A DNA stretch of 14,205 bases from Treponema sp. GTDB lineage: Bacteria > Spirochaetota > Spirochaetia > Treponematales > Treponemataceae. Shown piece after piece: positions 1 to 6,838 of this stretch. The position numbers and the translations under genes were made by a program. Location: the NCBI GenBank assembly GCA_016296205.1, contig JAEDJS010000051.1:1-14205 (forward strand), given 5' to 3'. The stretch's first letter is position 1. The number at the start of each line of letters is the position of its first letter. The notes below the pieces were generated by a model. The model was not told where the DNA came from. It saw only the letters and a program-made list of their open reading frames with translations, and did no database searches.

Positions 1-227
1 GGGAAGTTCCTTATGAAGAAGCAATCAAAAAGTATAACGTTGGTGATAAAATCAATGTTTACGTTGTATCTGTAGACACAGAAAAAGGAAAGGTTGGTTT
101 CTCTGTACGTGAATTCAAGAAGCAGCAGGCTCGCAACGAAATTTCACAGTACATGTCAAATAATAACAGCGATGACGACGGTTCTTATTCAATCGGCGAC
201 AGTCTCAAGTTAAAAAGCGACAACTAA
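1..227 (+). CDS. rpsA: S1 RNA-binding domain protein, C-terminal end (probable 30S ribosomal protein S1), partial
   Basis: The reading frame is open from base 3 and ends at TAA 225-227, giving the last 74 residues of a protein that begins outside the window. The visible part starts inside an S1-type OB fold (VGDKINVYVVSVD, then GKVGFSVREF, the usual last strands). It then has a polar, Asp/Asn-rich linker and ends in YSIGDSLKLKSDN. A short acidic linker followed by a SxGD-type tail is typical of bacterial S1 proteins, which hold mRNA on the 30S subunit. Other S1-domain proteins (Tex, PNPase, RNase R) usually have different tails, but with only one domain visible they cannot be fully excluded. 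No hairpin with a T-run separates it from the next gene, so read-through into the sigma-54 activator is possible. Confidence 0.72.
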   Translation, partial: EVPYEEAIKKYNVGDKINVYVVSVDTEKGKVGFSVREFKKQQARNEISQYMSNNNSDDDGSYSIGDSLKLKSDN

Positions 228-279
228 TTTCTTTTTAAGAAGTTGACCAATAATTCTAAAAGTGGAAAGAGAAAAATCG

Positions 280-1818
280 ATGGGTGTAACTGAATCAACA
301 GAATGTGAAAAACTCAATGCACTCATCGAAATAAATGAGCGCATTAATACCAGTTATACTGATGTTAATGCGCTTTTAGTTTATATACTCGAAAGTGCTA
401 TGAAACTGGTAGAATGTGAAAGTTCTTCACTTCTTCTGGTAAATAAAAGTGATTCTATGCTTCATTTTTGCGTTGCTTTAGGACCTAAAGGGGCGGAAGT
501 AAAGAATTATGTAGTAAGCAAAGAAAGTATTGCAGGATGGGTTGCATCTAATAATCAGCCTTTGATAATAAATGATGTGGCTAATGATCCCCGTTTTAAT
601 TCCAATATTCAGCAGAAAACAGGTTATCTTACAAAGTCAATGATTGCCATTCCAATGCAGGTAAAAAATGTTTGTCTTGGAGTTATTGAACTGATTAATA
701 AATCTTCCGGTGAATTTGCTGATAAAGATTTAGAACTTCTTACTATTTTTGCAAATCAGGCGGCCATTGCTTATTCTAATGCAGACACTTATAAAACTGC
801 AAAAAATCGCATTGATGATCTGGAAAAAGCGGTCAAGAAAAATTCAATTTATCATGAATTTGTTTATAAAAGCAGAGTTGTTAAGGATATTCTTGCTGTA
901 ATTGATGAGCTTGCCAAAACTAATTCTTCTGTTCTGATTATGGGAGAAAGCGGAGTAGGAAAGGAACTTTTTGCAGAACAGCTTCATATTAGAAGTAACC
1001 GTTCAAACAAACCTTTTATAAGAGTTAACTGTGCGGCCCTTAATCCAAGTCTTCTTGAAAGCGAACTTTTTGGTCATGTTAAAGGTGCGTTTACAAGTGC
1101 AGTCAGCAGTCAGAAAGGTAGATTTGAAAGTGCAGACGGGGGAACAATTTTTCTTGATGAAATTGGTGAGCTTCCTCTTGACCTTCAGTCAAAGCTCCTG
1201 AGAGTGCTTCAGTCCAGACAGTTTGAACGAGTTGGTTCCAGTGAAACTATAACTGTAGATGTTCGTGTAATTGCAGCTACAAATAGAAATCTGGAGGAGA
1301 TGGTTAATCTGGGCACTTTTAGAAGTGATTTGTATTATCGTCTGAATGTTTTTCCACTGAATATTCCGCCGTTAAGGCAGCGTACAGAAGATATTGATTT
1401 ACTGGCAGATTTTTTCCTTGAGAAAATGAAGCTGGAAACAAAGAAAAATTTTGAAGGTTTTTCGGAAGGTGCAAGAACTGCCCTGCGAAATTATTATTGG
1501 CCTGGTAATGTTCGTGAGCTGGAAAATACAATTGAACGGGCTTGTGTTCTGGGAAAAGTTCCCCTAATTCATGCTCAGGATTTAAGAATTCCTGGTGCTT
1601 CAGAAAAACTTGAATATTCTACTGATATGACTCTTTTTTATCAGAATCAGGAAGTGGATAAAACATTAAAAACTGCTCTTAATGCGTTTAAGAAAAGTTA
1701 TGTTACAAAAATACTGGAAGAAAACAACTGGAATCAAACAGAAACAGCAAAAGTACTGGACGTTACAAGGACTTACATCACTAAGTTAATGTCTGACTTG
1801 AATATTTCTGCCAAGTAG
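280..1818 (+). CDS. Sigma-54-dependent transcriptional activator (GAF / AAA+ / Fis-type HTH)
   Basis: Bacterial enhancer-binding protein of 512 residues that would remodel the sigma-54 RNA polymerase closed complex by ATP hydrolysis. An N-terminal GAF sensor domain covers about residues 19-166. The AAA+ domain follows, with Walker A GESGVGKE (222-229), loop 1 GAFTSA (269-274; canonical GAFTGA), Walker B GGTIFLDE (287-294), arginines 348 and 354 in FRSDLYYR, and WPGNVREL (407-414). A Fis-type helix-turn-helix closes the protein (about 474-509). There is no receiver domain, so the signal is probably a ligand bound by GAF, as in FhlA/NifA-type activators; the ligand is unknown. I chose ATG 280 because GGAAAGAG (264-271) is well placed before it. 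An in-frame GTG at 262 would add six residues but has no ribosome site. No -24/-12 promoter was recognised in the window, so the targets lie elsewhere. Confidence 0.93.
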   Translation: MGVTESTECEKLNALIEINERINTSYTDVNALLVYILESAMKLVECESSSLLLVNKSDSMLHFCVALGPKGAEVKNYVVSKESIAGWVASNNQPLIINDVANDPRFNSNIQQKTGYLTKSMIAIPMQVKNVCLGVIELINKSSGEFADKDLELLTIFANQAAIAYSNADTYKTAKNRIDDLEKAVKKNSIYHEFVYKSRVVKDILAVIDELAKTNSSVLIMGESGVGKELFAEQLHIRSNRSNKPFIRVNCAALNPSLLESELFGHVKGAFTSAVSSQKGRFESADGGTIFLDEIGELPLDLQSKLLRVLQSRQFERVGSSETITVDVRVIAATNRNLEEMVNLGTFRSDLYYRLNVFPLNIPPLRQRTEDIDLLADFFLEKMKLETKKNFEGFSEGARTALRNYYWPGNVRELENTIERACVLGKVPLIHAQDLRIPGASEKLEYSTDMTLFYQNQEVDKTLKTALNAFKKSYVTKILEENNWNQTETAKVLDVTRTYITKLMSDLNISAK

Positions 1819-1826
1819 TATATAAT
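1798..1826 (+). promoter_or_regulatory. Sigma-70-type promoter for the TPR membrane protein
   Basis: TTGAAT (1798-1803), a 17-base spacer and TATAAT (1821-1826) lie across the last codons of the sigma-54 activator gene. A start near 1833 would leave a leader of about 20 bases carrying AGGAGA ahead of ATG 1854. The perfect -10 and ideal spacing make it credible. It is prediction from sequence only. Confidence 0.6.
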
Positions 1827-1853
1827 TTATAAGATTTTTTTAGGAGAATTAAA

Positions 1854-2516
1854 ATGTCAACAGAAAAGAAAAAAACAACAAGTGAAAAACTCAGCTCAAT
1901 AATCGGTAAATACAAAAGTGTAATCATCGGTGTAGTGGCAGTAATTGTAATTGCAATTGCCGCAGCAGCCGTAATTGCAGGTATTACAGACAGCTCTAAA
2001 TTAAAGGCTCTTTCTGCAATCGATCAGATTGAAGCAGACTTTGTTAAAGAAGGTGAAGATTTAGCAGTACGTCAGGATGCAGCTCTTGAAGCTCTTAATG
2101 CTTATGTTGGTAAAAACGGTGTAGCTGGTGTTCGTGCAAATTTTCTTGCAGCAGAAATTGCATATCAGAAGAAAGATTTTGAAGCAGCAAAGAATTTTTA
2201 TTCTGAAGCAGCAAAAAAATCAAAAAAAGCATATACTGGGGCTCTTAACTATGTAAATGCTGCAGTTTGTGCAGAAGAAACTGGTAACAATGAAGAAGCA
2301 ATTAAACTCTACGAAGAAGCTGTTAAAGATAAAGAATTCCTTTACAGAGCAACAGCCCTTTTGAATCTTGGAAGAGTAAAAGAATCTTCTGGTGATTTTG
2401 AAGGCGCTGTAAAATCTTATCAAAAACTTTGTGATGAATATCCTTCTGATGTTTGGGTAAACTTTGCAAAATCAAGAATTATTGCTCTTAAAGCAGCAAA
2501 CAAAGTTGAAGAATAA
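1854..2516 (+). CDS. Membrane-anchored tetratricopeptide repeat (TPR) protein
   Basis: A 220-residue protein. A short Lys-rich cytoplasmic N-terminus is followed by one hydrophobic helix at about residues 22-44 (Val/Ile/Ala-rich) with no signal-peptidase site seen. The rest would lie on the outer side of the inner membrane. TPR-like helix pairs occur at about 96-126, 130-160 and 166-200, for example GNNEEAIKLYEEAV and GDFEGAVKSYQKL. Such proteins act as protein-binding scaffolds. The layout (N-terminal anchor plus TPRs) recalls YfgM-type proteins, but the resemblance is architectural only and no function can be assigned. AGGAGA just upstream fixes the start. It has its own promoter (1798-1826), and a terminator hairpin follows its stop codon. 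The next gene probably begins inside its last four codons. Confidence 0.85.
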   Translation: MSTEKKKTTSEKLSSIIGKYKSVIIGVVAVIVIAIAAAAVIAGITDSSKLKALSAIDQIEADFVKEGEDLAVRQDAALEALNAYVGKNGVAGVRANFLAAEIAYQKKDFEAAKNFYSEAAKKSKKAYTGALNYVNAAVCAEETGNNEEAIKLYEEAVKDKEFLYRATALLNLGRVKESSGDFEGAVKSYQKLCDEYPSDVWVNFAKSRIIALKAANKVEE

Positions 2517-3339
2517 TCTTTTAAGGGCAGGCACTTTTGCTTGCCTTTTATTTTTATTGTTTATAAATATCTCTTGCGGACTGGATTCTTTTTATGTTCT
2601 GGAACCTCCTGCTATTTATGGTAACCAGCCAACTTATCAGAGTTCCGACTATACAAAAAAATTTTTTAGTTTTAGAACAGAAGAAAAGGGAACTAATGAT
2701 GTTTATCTTTCCAGTTCATCAGAATTTAAATTTTCAGGTACAGAAATTTATTATAAAATTTTCAAAGGCTATTCAATTATGCTTTCCGTTGAATCAAGAA
2801 TCAACGAAGTAAATAATTCAACTTATTATACTCAGGCAGCCGAAAGATTAATTTCAACTTATAAATATCAGCAGTTAAAATTTTCTTCCGGAAGTTTTAT
2901 TCCTCTTGTAAAGGCTACAGGTAACAATCAATATGTTTATATCAGACTTACTGATTATAATAATGAGGATTTTAGGCAGGGGATTTGTATTGGCAATATT
3001 GGTGTTGAAAAATTTAACGAAAGCATGGCTTTAAAAGACGGCTCTGGTAATCTGGTGCTTCCAAGAAGAAATTATGGTGGTAACGAGTCACTTACTTTTA
3101 ATTTTGGCGGCGATGATAAAGACCACGACTGGGTTCCTCATATAAAAAATTTTGACGGCTGGACTGAAGAAACAGATATTGATGTATTTGACAATTCTAC
3201 AGAAAACAGTGAAGATGAAAATGCCTGGTATGTAAGTATGTATGCCGTAAGTGTTGGACGTGACACAACTTTTACAGATTCTTACAGCCTTCTTCTTCAC
3301 CTTGGAGAAGTTAAAATAATGGTTGGTGAAGAGAACTAA
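2506..3339 (+). CDS. Predicted lipoprotein of unknown function
   Basis: A 277-residue protein from a TTG start at 2506, overlapping the end of the TPR gene by 11 bases. This start gives a coherent lipoprotein signal: basic/polar KNNLLR, hydrophobic core LLFLLFI, and a relaxed lipobox NIS-Cys24. The frame is open further upstream to TTG 2464, but that adds a polar stretch that would spoil the signal; no in-frame ATG serves. No strong ribosome site precedes TTG 2506, so translation is probably coupled to termination of the TPR gene. The mature part is rich in Tyr, Ser and Asn with predicted beta character and an acidic stretch near the C-terminus (NSTENSEDEN). I do not recognise a family. It is likely anchored in the periplasm or outer membrane by its lipid. 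A transcription terminator lies within its signal-peptide codons. Confidence 0.75.
   Translation: MKNNLLRAGTFACLLFLLFINISCGLDSFYVLEPPAIYGNQPTYQSSDYTKKFFSFRTEEKGTNDVYLSSSSEFKFSGTEIYYKIFKGYSIMLSVESRINEVNNSTYYTQAAERLISTYKYQQLKFSSGSFIPLVKATGNNQYVYIRLTDYNNEDFRQGICIGNIGVEKFNESMALKDGSGNLVLPRRNYGGNESLTFNFGGDDKDHDWVPHIKNFDGWTEETDIDVFDNSTENSEDENAWYVSMYAVSVGRDTTFTDSYSLLLHLGEVKIMVGEEN
2523..2555 (+). terminator. Rho-independent terminator after the TPR gene, inside the lipoprotein coding region
   Basis: GGCAGGC (2526-2532), loop ACTTTT and GCTTGCC (2539-2545) form a seven-pair stem with one G-U. It can extend by AAG/TTT, and a TTTTATTTTT tract follows. It begins seven bases after the TPR stop codon, exactly where a terminator for that gene would be. 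The same bases encode residues of the downstream lipoprotein's signal peptide. Confidence 0.65.
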
Positions 3340-3344
3340 ACCTA

Positions 3345-3373
3345 TTGACAATTTTTTTGTGATGATATATTAT
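3345..3373 (+). promoter_or_regulatory. Strong sigma-70 promoter for tRNA-Arg
   Basis: Consensus TTGACA (3345-3350), a 17-base spacer and TATTAT (3368-3373) begin five bases after the lipoprotein stop codon. The expected start near 3380 is only a few bases before the mature tRNA, so the precursor would have a very short 5' leader. Confidence 0.8.
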
Positions 3374-3383
3374 ATTGTTCATT

Positions 3384-3457
3384 GGTCCCTTAGCTCAGCT
3401 GGATAGAGCACATGCCTTCTAAGCATGCGGTCGACAGTTCGATTCTGCCAGGGATCA
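3384..3457 (+). tRNA. tRNA-Arg(TCT)
   Basis: A full cloverleaf of 74 bases. The acceptor stem is GGTCCCT (3384-3390) with AGGGATC (3450-3456), containing one G-U pair. The D stem is GCTC/GAGC. The anticodon stem CATGC/GCATG encloses loop CTTCTAA with anticodon TCT at 3418-3420, reading AGA. The T arm is GACAG-TTCGATT-CTGCC and has one A-C mismatch at the second pair. The discriminator base is A3457. CCA is not encoded, so it must be added after transcription. A run of eight T follows at once and may serve as the end of the transcript. Confidence 0.96.
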
Positions 3458-3568
3458 ATTTTTTTTGCCTTTTTAAACTTTTCGTAAAAATATTTAATCT
3501 TTAAAAAATATCTGTTTTATAAAAAATTATCTCTATAAATTTTTATGATGTAGATTATATGAATTGAT

Positions 3569-3627
3569 AAAAAAAGGATGACCGGTATTTTAAGTGCTTA
3601 AGTTAACTCAATTTACGGCCATCCTTT
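3569..3627 (-). terminator. Rho-independent terminator of the uracil permease gene
   Basis: On the minus strand, AAAGGATGGCCG (3627-3616) pairs over twelve positions with CGGTCATCCTTT (3584-3573). A run of T follows. One pair is G-U in the minus-strand RNA but a mismatch on the plus strand, which supports minus-strand use. The loop is long (31 bases). The stem starts seven bases after the permease stop codon. Confidence 0.82.
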
Positions 3628-3634
3628 ATGAAGG

Positions 3635-4945
3635 TTATTCCTTTGGTTTGTTTGGAATTACCAGGTTGAGTATAATTCCTACAACAGTGGCAAGAGCAAC
3701 TCCGCCTAATTTGAATGTAAAGCTGCTGCCCATCTTAAACTGCAGGATTCCGCCGCCAATACCAATAACAAGGATTACACTGGAAATTGTAAGGTTGCGT
3801 TTGTCCTGATAGTTAACTCCGCTTTCTACCAGTGTTCTAAGACCGCTGGAAGCAATAAGACCGTAAAGAAGTGTACAGATACCACCCAGAACAGGAGTTG
3901 GAATTGTACCAATTAATGCACCGAATTTTGGACAGAAGCTTAAAATTACAGCAATAACTGCAGCACCGCCGATTACCCAAACTGAGTAAACTTTTGTGAT
4001 TGCCATAACGCCAATGTTTTCGCCGTATGTTGTGTTTGGAGGTCCACCCCAGAGAGCAGCCCAGGCAGTTGCAACACCGTCACCGCAAAGTGTTCTGTGC
4101 AAACCCGGATCTTTTGTAAAATCTCTTCCAACTACTTTTGAAGCAGAAAGGGTATCGCCTAAGTGTTCGCAGATTGTAGAAATAGAAACAATTACAAATG
4201 TAAGGATTGCAACAATATTGAATTTTGGAGCCATCCAGAAATATTTTCCGGCTTCGTTTTTTTGGAGAAAAGGAAGACCAATCCAGCTTGCTTCCTTTAC
4301 AGAAGAGAAATCAATCAACTTAAAGCTTGGTAAAATTGCTCCCATAATAAGGCAGAAAAGATATCCGCCAATAAGACCAATCAAAATGCTTATTGTATTG
4401 AAGAAGCCTTTCATAAAGATTGTGGCAATTACAGCAATGGCAAGAGTAACAAAGGCAATGCATGTTGCAATAAGTGAATATTCGTTGTTAATGTACATTG
4501 CTTCGTTGATTGCAGTTGGTGCAAGAGACATACCGATTACTACAATTACAGAACCTATTACTACTGGTGGAAGGGCTTTATCAATCCATCCTTTGCCTGT
4601 AAATCTGATAATAAGAGCAATCAGACAGTAGAATAAACCTGAAAAAATTGCACCTCCCATGGCATAAGCAGGTCCAAGATCCGGGTCCTGTCCGATAGCA
4701 ATAAGTGCCGGGATAAATGCAAAAGATGATCCTAAAAATGCAGGAACTTTTGCTCCTGTAATAAGGATGTAAATCAATGTACCAGTTCCGGCTGTGAACA
4801 AAGCAGTTGAAGTGCTTAATCCTGTAAGAAGCGGAACTAGAACTGTAGCGCCAAACATAGCAAAAACGTGCTGGATGCTTAATGGAATCCATTTGCCAAT
4901 ACTTGGTCTGTCGCCTGGCATGAGTATTTCGTTGTTATTACTCAT
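3635..4945 (-). CDS. uraA: Uracil permease, NCS2 (nucleobase:cation symporter 2) family
   Basis: A 436-residue inner-membrane transporter with the many hydrophobic helices of the NCS2 fold. It should import uracil (possibly another nucleobase) by proton symport for pyrimidine salvage. It aligns by eye with E. coli UraA along most of its length. Matches include QHVFAMFGATVLVPLLTGLS near the N-terminus (25-44), LGSSFAFI (71-78), KDPGLHR (278-284), NTTYGENIGVMAITKVYS (304-321) and WVIGGAA (323-329). Glu260 and Glu309 match UraA Glu241 and Glu290, but the position of UraA His245 is Asp264. The substrate is therefore inferred from overall similarity. AAGGAGA lies just upstream of the ATG. The gene is monocistronic with its own consensus promoter, a 5' hairpin and a terminator. 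No pyrimidine-pathway gene is adjacent. Confidence 0.92.
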   Translation of the reverse strand: MSNNNEILMPGDRPSIGKWIPLSIQHVFAMFGATVLVPLLTGLSTSTALFTAGTGTLIYILITGAKVPAFLGSSFAFIPALIAIGQDPDLGPAYAMGGAIFSGLFYCLIALIIRFTGKGWIDKALPPVVIGSVIVVIGMSLAPTAINEAMYINNEYSLIATCIAFVTLAIAVIATIFMKGFFNTISILIGLIGGYLFCLIMGAILPSFKLIDFSSVKEASWIGLPFLQKNEAGKYFWMAPKFNIVAILTFVIVSISTICEHLGDTLSASKVVGRDFTKDPGLHRTLCGDGVATAWAALWGGPPNTTYGENIGVMAITKVYSVWVIGGAAVIAVILSFCPKFGALIGTIPTPVLGGICTLLYGLIASSGLRTLVESGVNYQDKRNLTISSVILVIGIGGGILQFKMGSSFTFKLGGVALATVVGIILNLVIPNKPKE

Positions 4946-4964
4946 TTGTTTCTCCTTTTTTTTT

Positions 4965-4995
4965 GATTAGCATAAAGTTGAATTTTACACTAATC
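4965..4995 (-). promoter_or_regulatory. Hairpin at the 5' end of the uracil permease mRNA
   Basis: In the minus-strand RNA, the twelve bases GAUUAGUGUAAA pair with UUUAUGCUAAUC around a seven-base loop. Two of the pairs are U-G and G-U, which are mismatches on the plus strand. The predicted transcription start (about 4994-4996) falls at the foot of the stem, and the ribosome site lies just after it. Confidence 0.55.
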
Positions 4996-4999
4996 TAAA

Positions 5000-5028
5000 A
5001 TTATAAAGCTATGAGAAACAAGTGTCAA
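5000..5028 (-). promoter_or_regulatory. Consensus sigma-70 promoter for the uracil permease
   Basis: Read on the minus strand: TTGACA (5028-5023), exactly 17 bases, then TATAAT (5005-5000). All twelve hexamer positions match consensus. An imperfect inverted repeat (CAAAT..ATTTG, about 5026-5046) abuts the -35 box; whether it is an operator or the weak end of the upstream gene is unclear. Confidence 0.87.
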
Positions 5029-5063
5029 ATGTTTTTGGACAATTTGAGCTTTATTAATAAATA

Positions 5064-5804
5064 TTATTTGGAAGACAGCAGCTGGTTCAGGTAATTTTTT
5101 GATTCACAGCAGTTTGGGAAAATCTTTAAAGCATTCTGGTAGCTTTTAATTGCTTCTGCTTTATTCCCTGTGTGGTTGTAGGCATAAGCCTGAGTTGAAT
5201 AAATTGAATACCAGTCAACTTTTGATTTTTCCAGCGACTGGTTGCCTGTTAATTCTTCCATCTTTTTTAAGCCTTCCCGATAGTTCCCGTAAGGACTTGG
5301 AATGCAGCAGAGAAATGAATTTCTCATAACATAAGCCGGTGTGTAAGTTGGATCAAGACTGATTGCTTTTTTTGTAAGACCTGAAATTTTGGGAATCATT
5401 ACAATTGCGTACTGCATCAGTGGTTTAATTGCTGAATTCTGAAATATAAGTTTTGCATATAAAGTGAGGTTTTCTGCATCCTGTCCAAAATTCATTGATT
5501 TTTCGATATGGGAAATTCCTTTGTCAAAAGCAATTTCAGCTTCTTTTTTTTGATTACGGTAGTATTTGTCCAATCCCAGAATGTAATCATTGTATGCCTG
5601 GTATGTCTCGTATTCTTTTCCGGAAAAATTTTCTGAAAGATATGTACAGTTTTCCTGGTAAAGACTGTGGATTAACTGTTGGGACGCTGTTGTTTCGTAT
5701 ACTATATTGATAAAATCTTCCAGTGGCTGAGGCATTCTGTTGTAGCCGAACAATGGAAGGGAAAAAACCGAGAAAAAGATGATTATTGATTTTTTTATAT
5801 TCAT
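5064..5804 (-). CDS. Secreted TPR-containing protein of unknown function
   Basis: A 246-residue protein. The N-terminus MNIKKSIIIFFSVFSLPLFG looks like a type I signal peptide with possible cleavage near residue 20 and no lipobox Cys, so it is probably periplasmic. The rest is largely helical. The clearest TPR unit is at about 198-231 (WYSIYSTQAYAYNHTGNKAE onward, ending NALKIFP), with weaker TPR-like units near 74-104 and 141-160 (KKAISLDPTYTPAY). The mature protein has few cysteines, among them paired CC at 166-167 and 232-233. I do not recognise a specific family and assign no function. AAGG precedes the ATG and a good promoter lies upstream at 5837-5865. No GC-rich terminator follows, so some transcripts may run into the permease promoter region. 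Confidence 0.82.
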   Translation of the reverse strand: MNIKKSIIIFFSVFSLPLFGYNRMPQPLEDFINIVYETTASQQLIHSLYQENCTYLSENFSGKEYETYQAYNDYILGLDKYYRNQKKEAEIAFDKGISHIEKSMNFGQDAENLTLYAKLIFQNSAIKPLMQYAIVMIPKISGLTKKAISLDPTYTPAYVMRNSFLCCIPSPYGNYREGLKKMEELTGNQSLEKSKVDWYSIYSTQAYAYNHTGNKAEAIKSYQNALKIFPNCCESKNYLNQLLSSK

Positions 5805-5836
5805 TCTTGTACCTTTTTTAAAGTATTTTCAGACTA

Positions 5837-5865
5837 ATTATAAGGTGTTTTAAGTTAATTTGCAA
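5837..5865 (-). promoter_or_regulatory. Sigma-70 promoter for the secreted TPR protein
   Basis: On the minus strand: TTGCAA (5865-5860), a 17-base spacer and TATAAT (5842-5837). It would give a leader of about 25 bases before ATG 5804. It is divergent from the suf operon. Confidence 0.7.
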
Positions 5866-5910
5866 GATAATTTTCAGAAATGGATCTGTTTTTGTTTATT
5901 AATTGTGTTT

Positions 5911-5983
5911 TTTGCAGCTTTTTTTAGGGAATATAATCTTGTAATCTATTCCATATTATTAATAAATTTGGTATATTTTAGTT
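5911..5983 (+). promoter_or_regulatory. Control region of the suf operon
   Basis: There is a perfect TATAAT at 5932-5937, but its only upstream partner is a weak TTTGCA (5911-5916) at 15 bases. A second -10-like TATATT (5972-5977) ends six bases before the sufC ATG and has a poor -35 (TTCCAT, 5949-5954). Between them lies the imperfect 21-base palindrome CCA...TGG at 5951-5971 (14 of 20 positions symmetric), which could be an operator. No Shine-Dalgarno sequence precedes sufC. Which promoter is used cannot be decided from sequence. Confidence 0.45.
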
Positions 5984-6838
5984 ATGTTAGACATTCAGAA
6001 TTTAAGCGTTAATATTGAAGAAAAACCAATTCTTAAAGGTATAAACCTTTGTGTTAAAAAGGGTGAAACTCACGTTCTTATGGGCCCAAACGGTGCGGGA
6101 AAATCAACTTTAGGCTACACTCTTATGGGTAATCCAGAATATTCTGTTACCGATGGAAAGATTTTATTTGATGGCCAGGATATTACAGACTTTTCTGCCG
6201 ACAAGCGTTCCAAGGCTGGTATGTTTCTTAGTTTCCAGGATCCCCTTGAAGTTCCAGGTGTTACTCTTGAAAATTTTATCCGCTCTTCAATGCAGCAGGT
6301 AACTGGGCAGAAAGTAAAATTGTTCCAGTTTACAAAAGAACTTGAACAGGCAATGAATGTTCTTAACATGAATCCTTCTTATGCCAACCGTGACCTTAAT
6401 GTAGGTTTTTCCGGTGGAGAAAAGAAAAAGAGTGAAATCCTCCAGCTTTTGATGCTTAAGCCAAAACTTGCTATTCTTGACGAAACAGACAGTGGTCTTG
6501 ATGTTGATGCTGTTCGAATAGTAAGTAAAGGTATTCTTGAATATCAGAAAAAAATGGATGGTGCTCTGATTATTATTACTCACTCAACTCGTATTCTTGA
6601 AAGCCTTAATGTTGACTATACACACGTTATGGTTAAGGGCAAAATCGTTCACACAGGCGACGGATCTCTTGTTCAGAAAATCAATGACCATGGTTTTGAT
6701 CAGTTTATTCCAGAAGAAATCAAAGAAGAGGAACGAAGAGCAAGACTGATGGCAGCCGCAAAAGAAGCAATGGCTCAGGCAAAAGCAAATGCCGCTACAG
6801 AAGTAGGAGCTGTTGATGCTAAAGGAGCTTACCTCTGA
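5984..6838 (+). CDS. sufC: Fe-S cluster assembly ATPase SufC
   Basis: Cytoplasmic ABC-type ATPase of the SUF machinery; it drives the SufB-SufD scaffold during iron-sulphur cluster formation. The motifs are complete: Walker A GPNGAGKS (34-41), Q-loop Gln85, SufC-type signature FSGGEKKK (142-149), Walker B LAILDE (162-167), D-loop SGLD (170-173) and switch His200. At 284 residues it is longer than usual (about 250). The extra is a charged, Ala-rich C-terminal helix (EERRARLMAAAKEAMAQAKA, 249-268) plus a short tail. It is the first gene of the operon. Its TGA overlaps the sufB ATG by one base. No ribosome site precedes it, so the start rests on homology (MLDIQNLSV matches family N-termini). Confidence 0.96.
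   Translation: MLDIQNLSVNIEEKPILKGINLCVKKGETHVLMGPNGAGKSTLGYTLMGNPEYSVTDGKILFDGQDITDFSADKRSKAGMFLSFQDPLEVPGVTLENFIRSSMQQVTGQKVKLFQFTKELEQAMNVLNMNPSYANRDLNVGFSGGEKKKSEILQLLMLKPKLAILDETDSGLDVDAVRIVSKGILEYQKKMDGALIIITHSTRILESLNVDYTHVMVKGKIVHTGDGSLVQKINDHGFDQFIPEEIKEEERRARLMAAAKEAMAQAKANAATEVGAVDAKGAYL

Noticed and set aside
243..248. TTGACC as a -35 box for the sigma-54 activator gene
   Set aside because: No acceptable -10 sequence lies 15-19 bases downstream; co-transcription with the S1 gene is as likely.
3458..3568. Gene-free stretch after tRNA-Arg checked for further tRNAs or a small RNA
   Set aside because: It is almost entirely A/T with no cloverleaf, no promoter and no stable hairpin.
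3996..4631. Open frame of 211 codons on the plus strand, opposite the uracil permease gene
   Set aside because: It is antisense to a well-supported gene, has no promoter or ribosome site, and its protein shows no family features; long antisense frames are common opposite hydrophobic genes.
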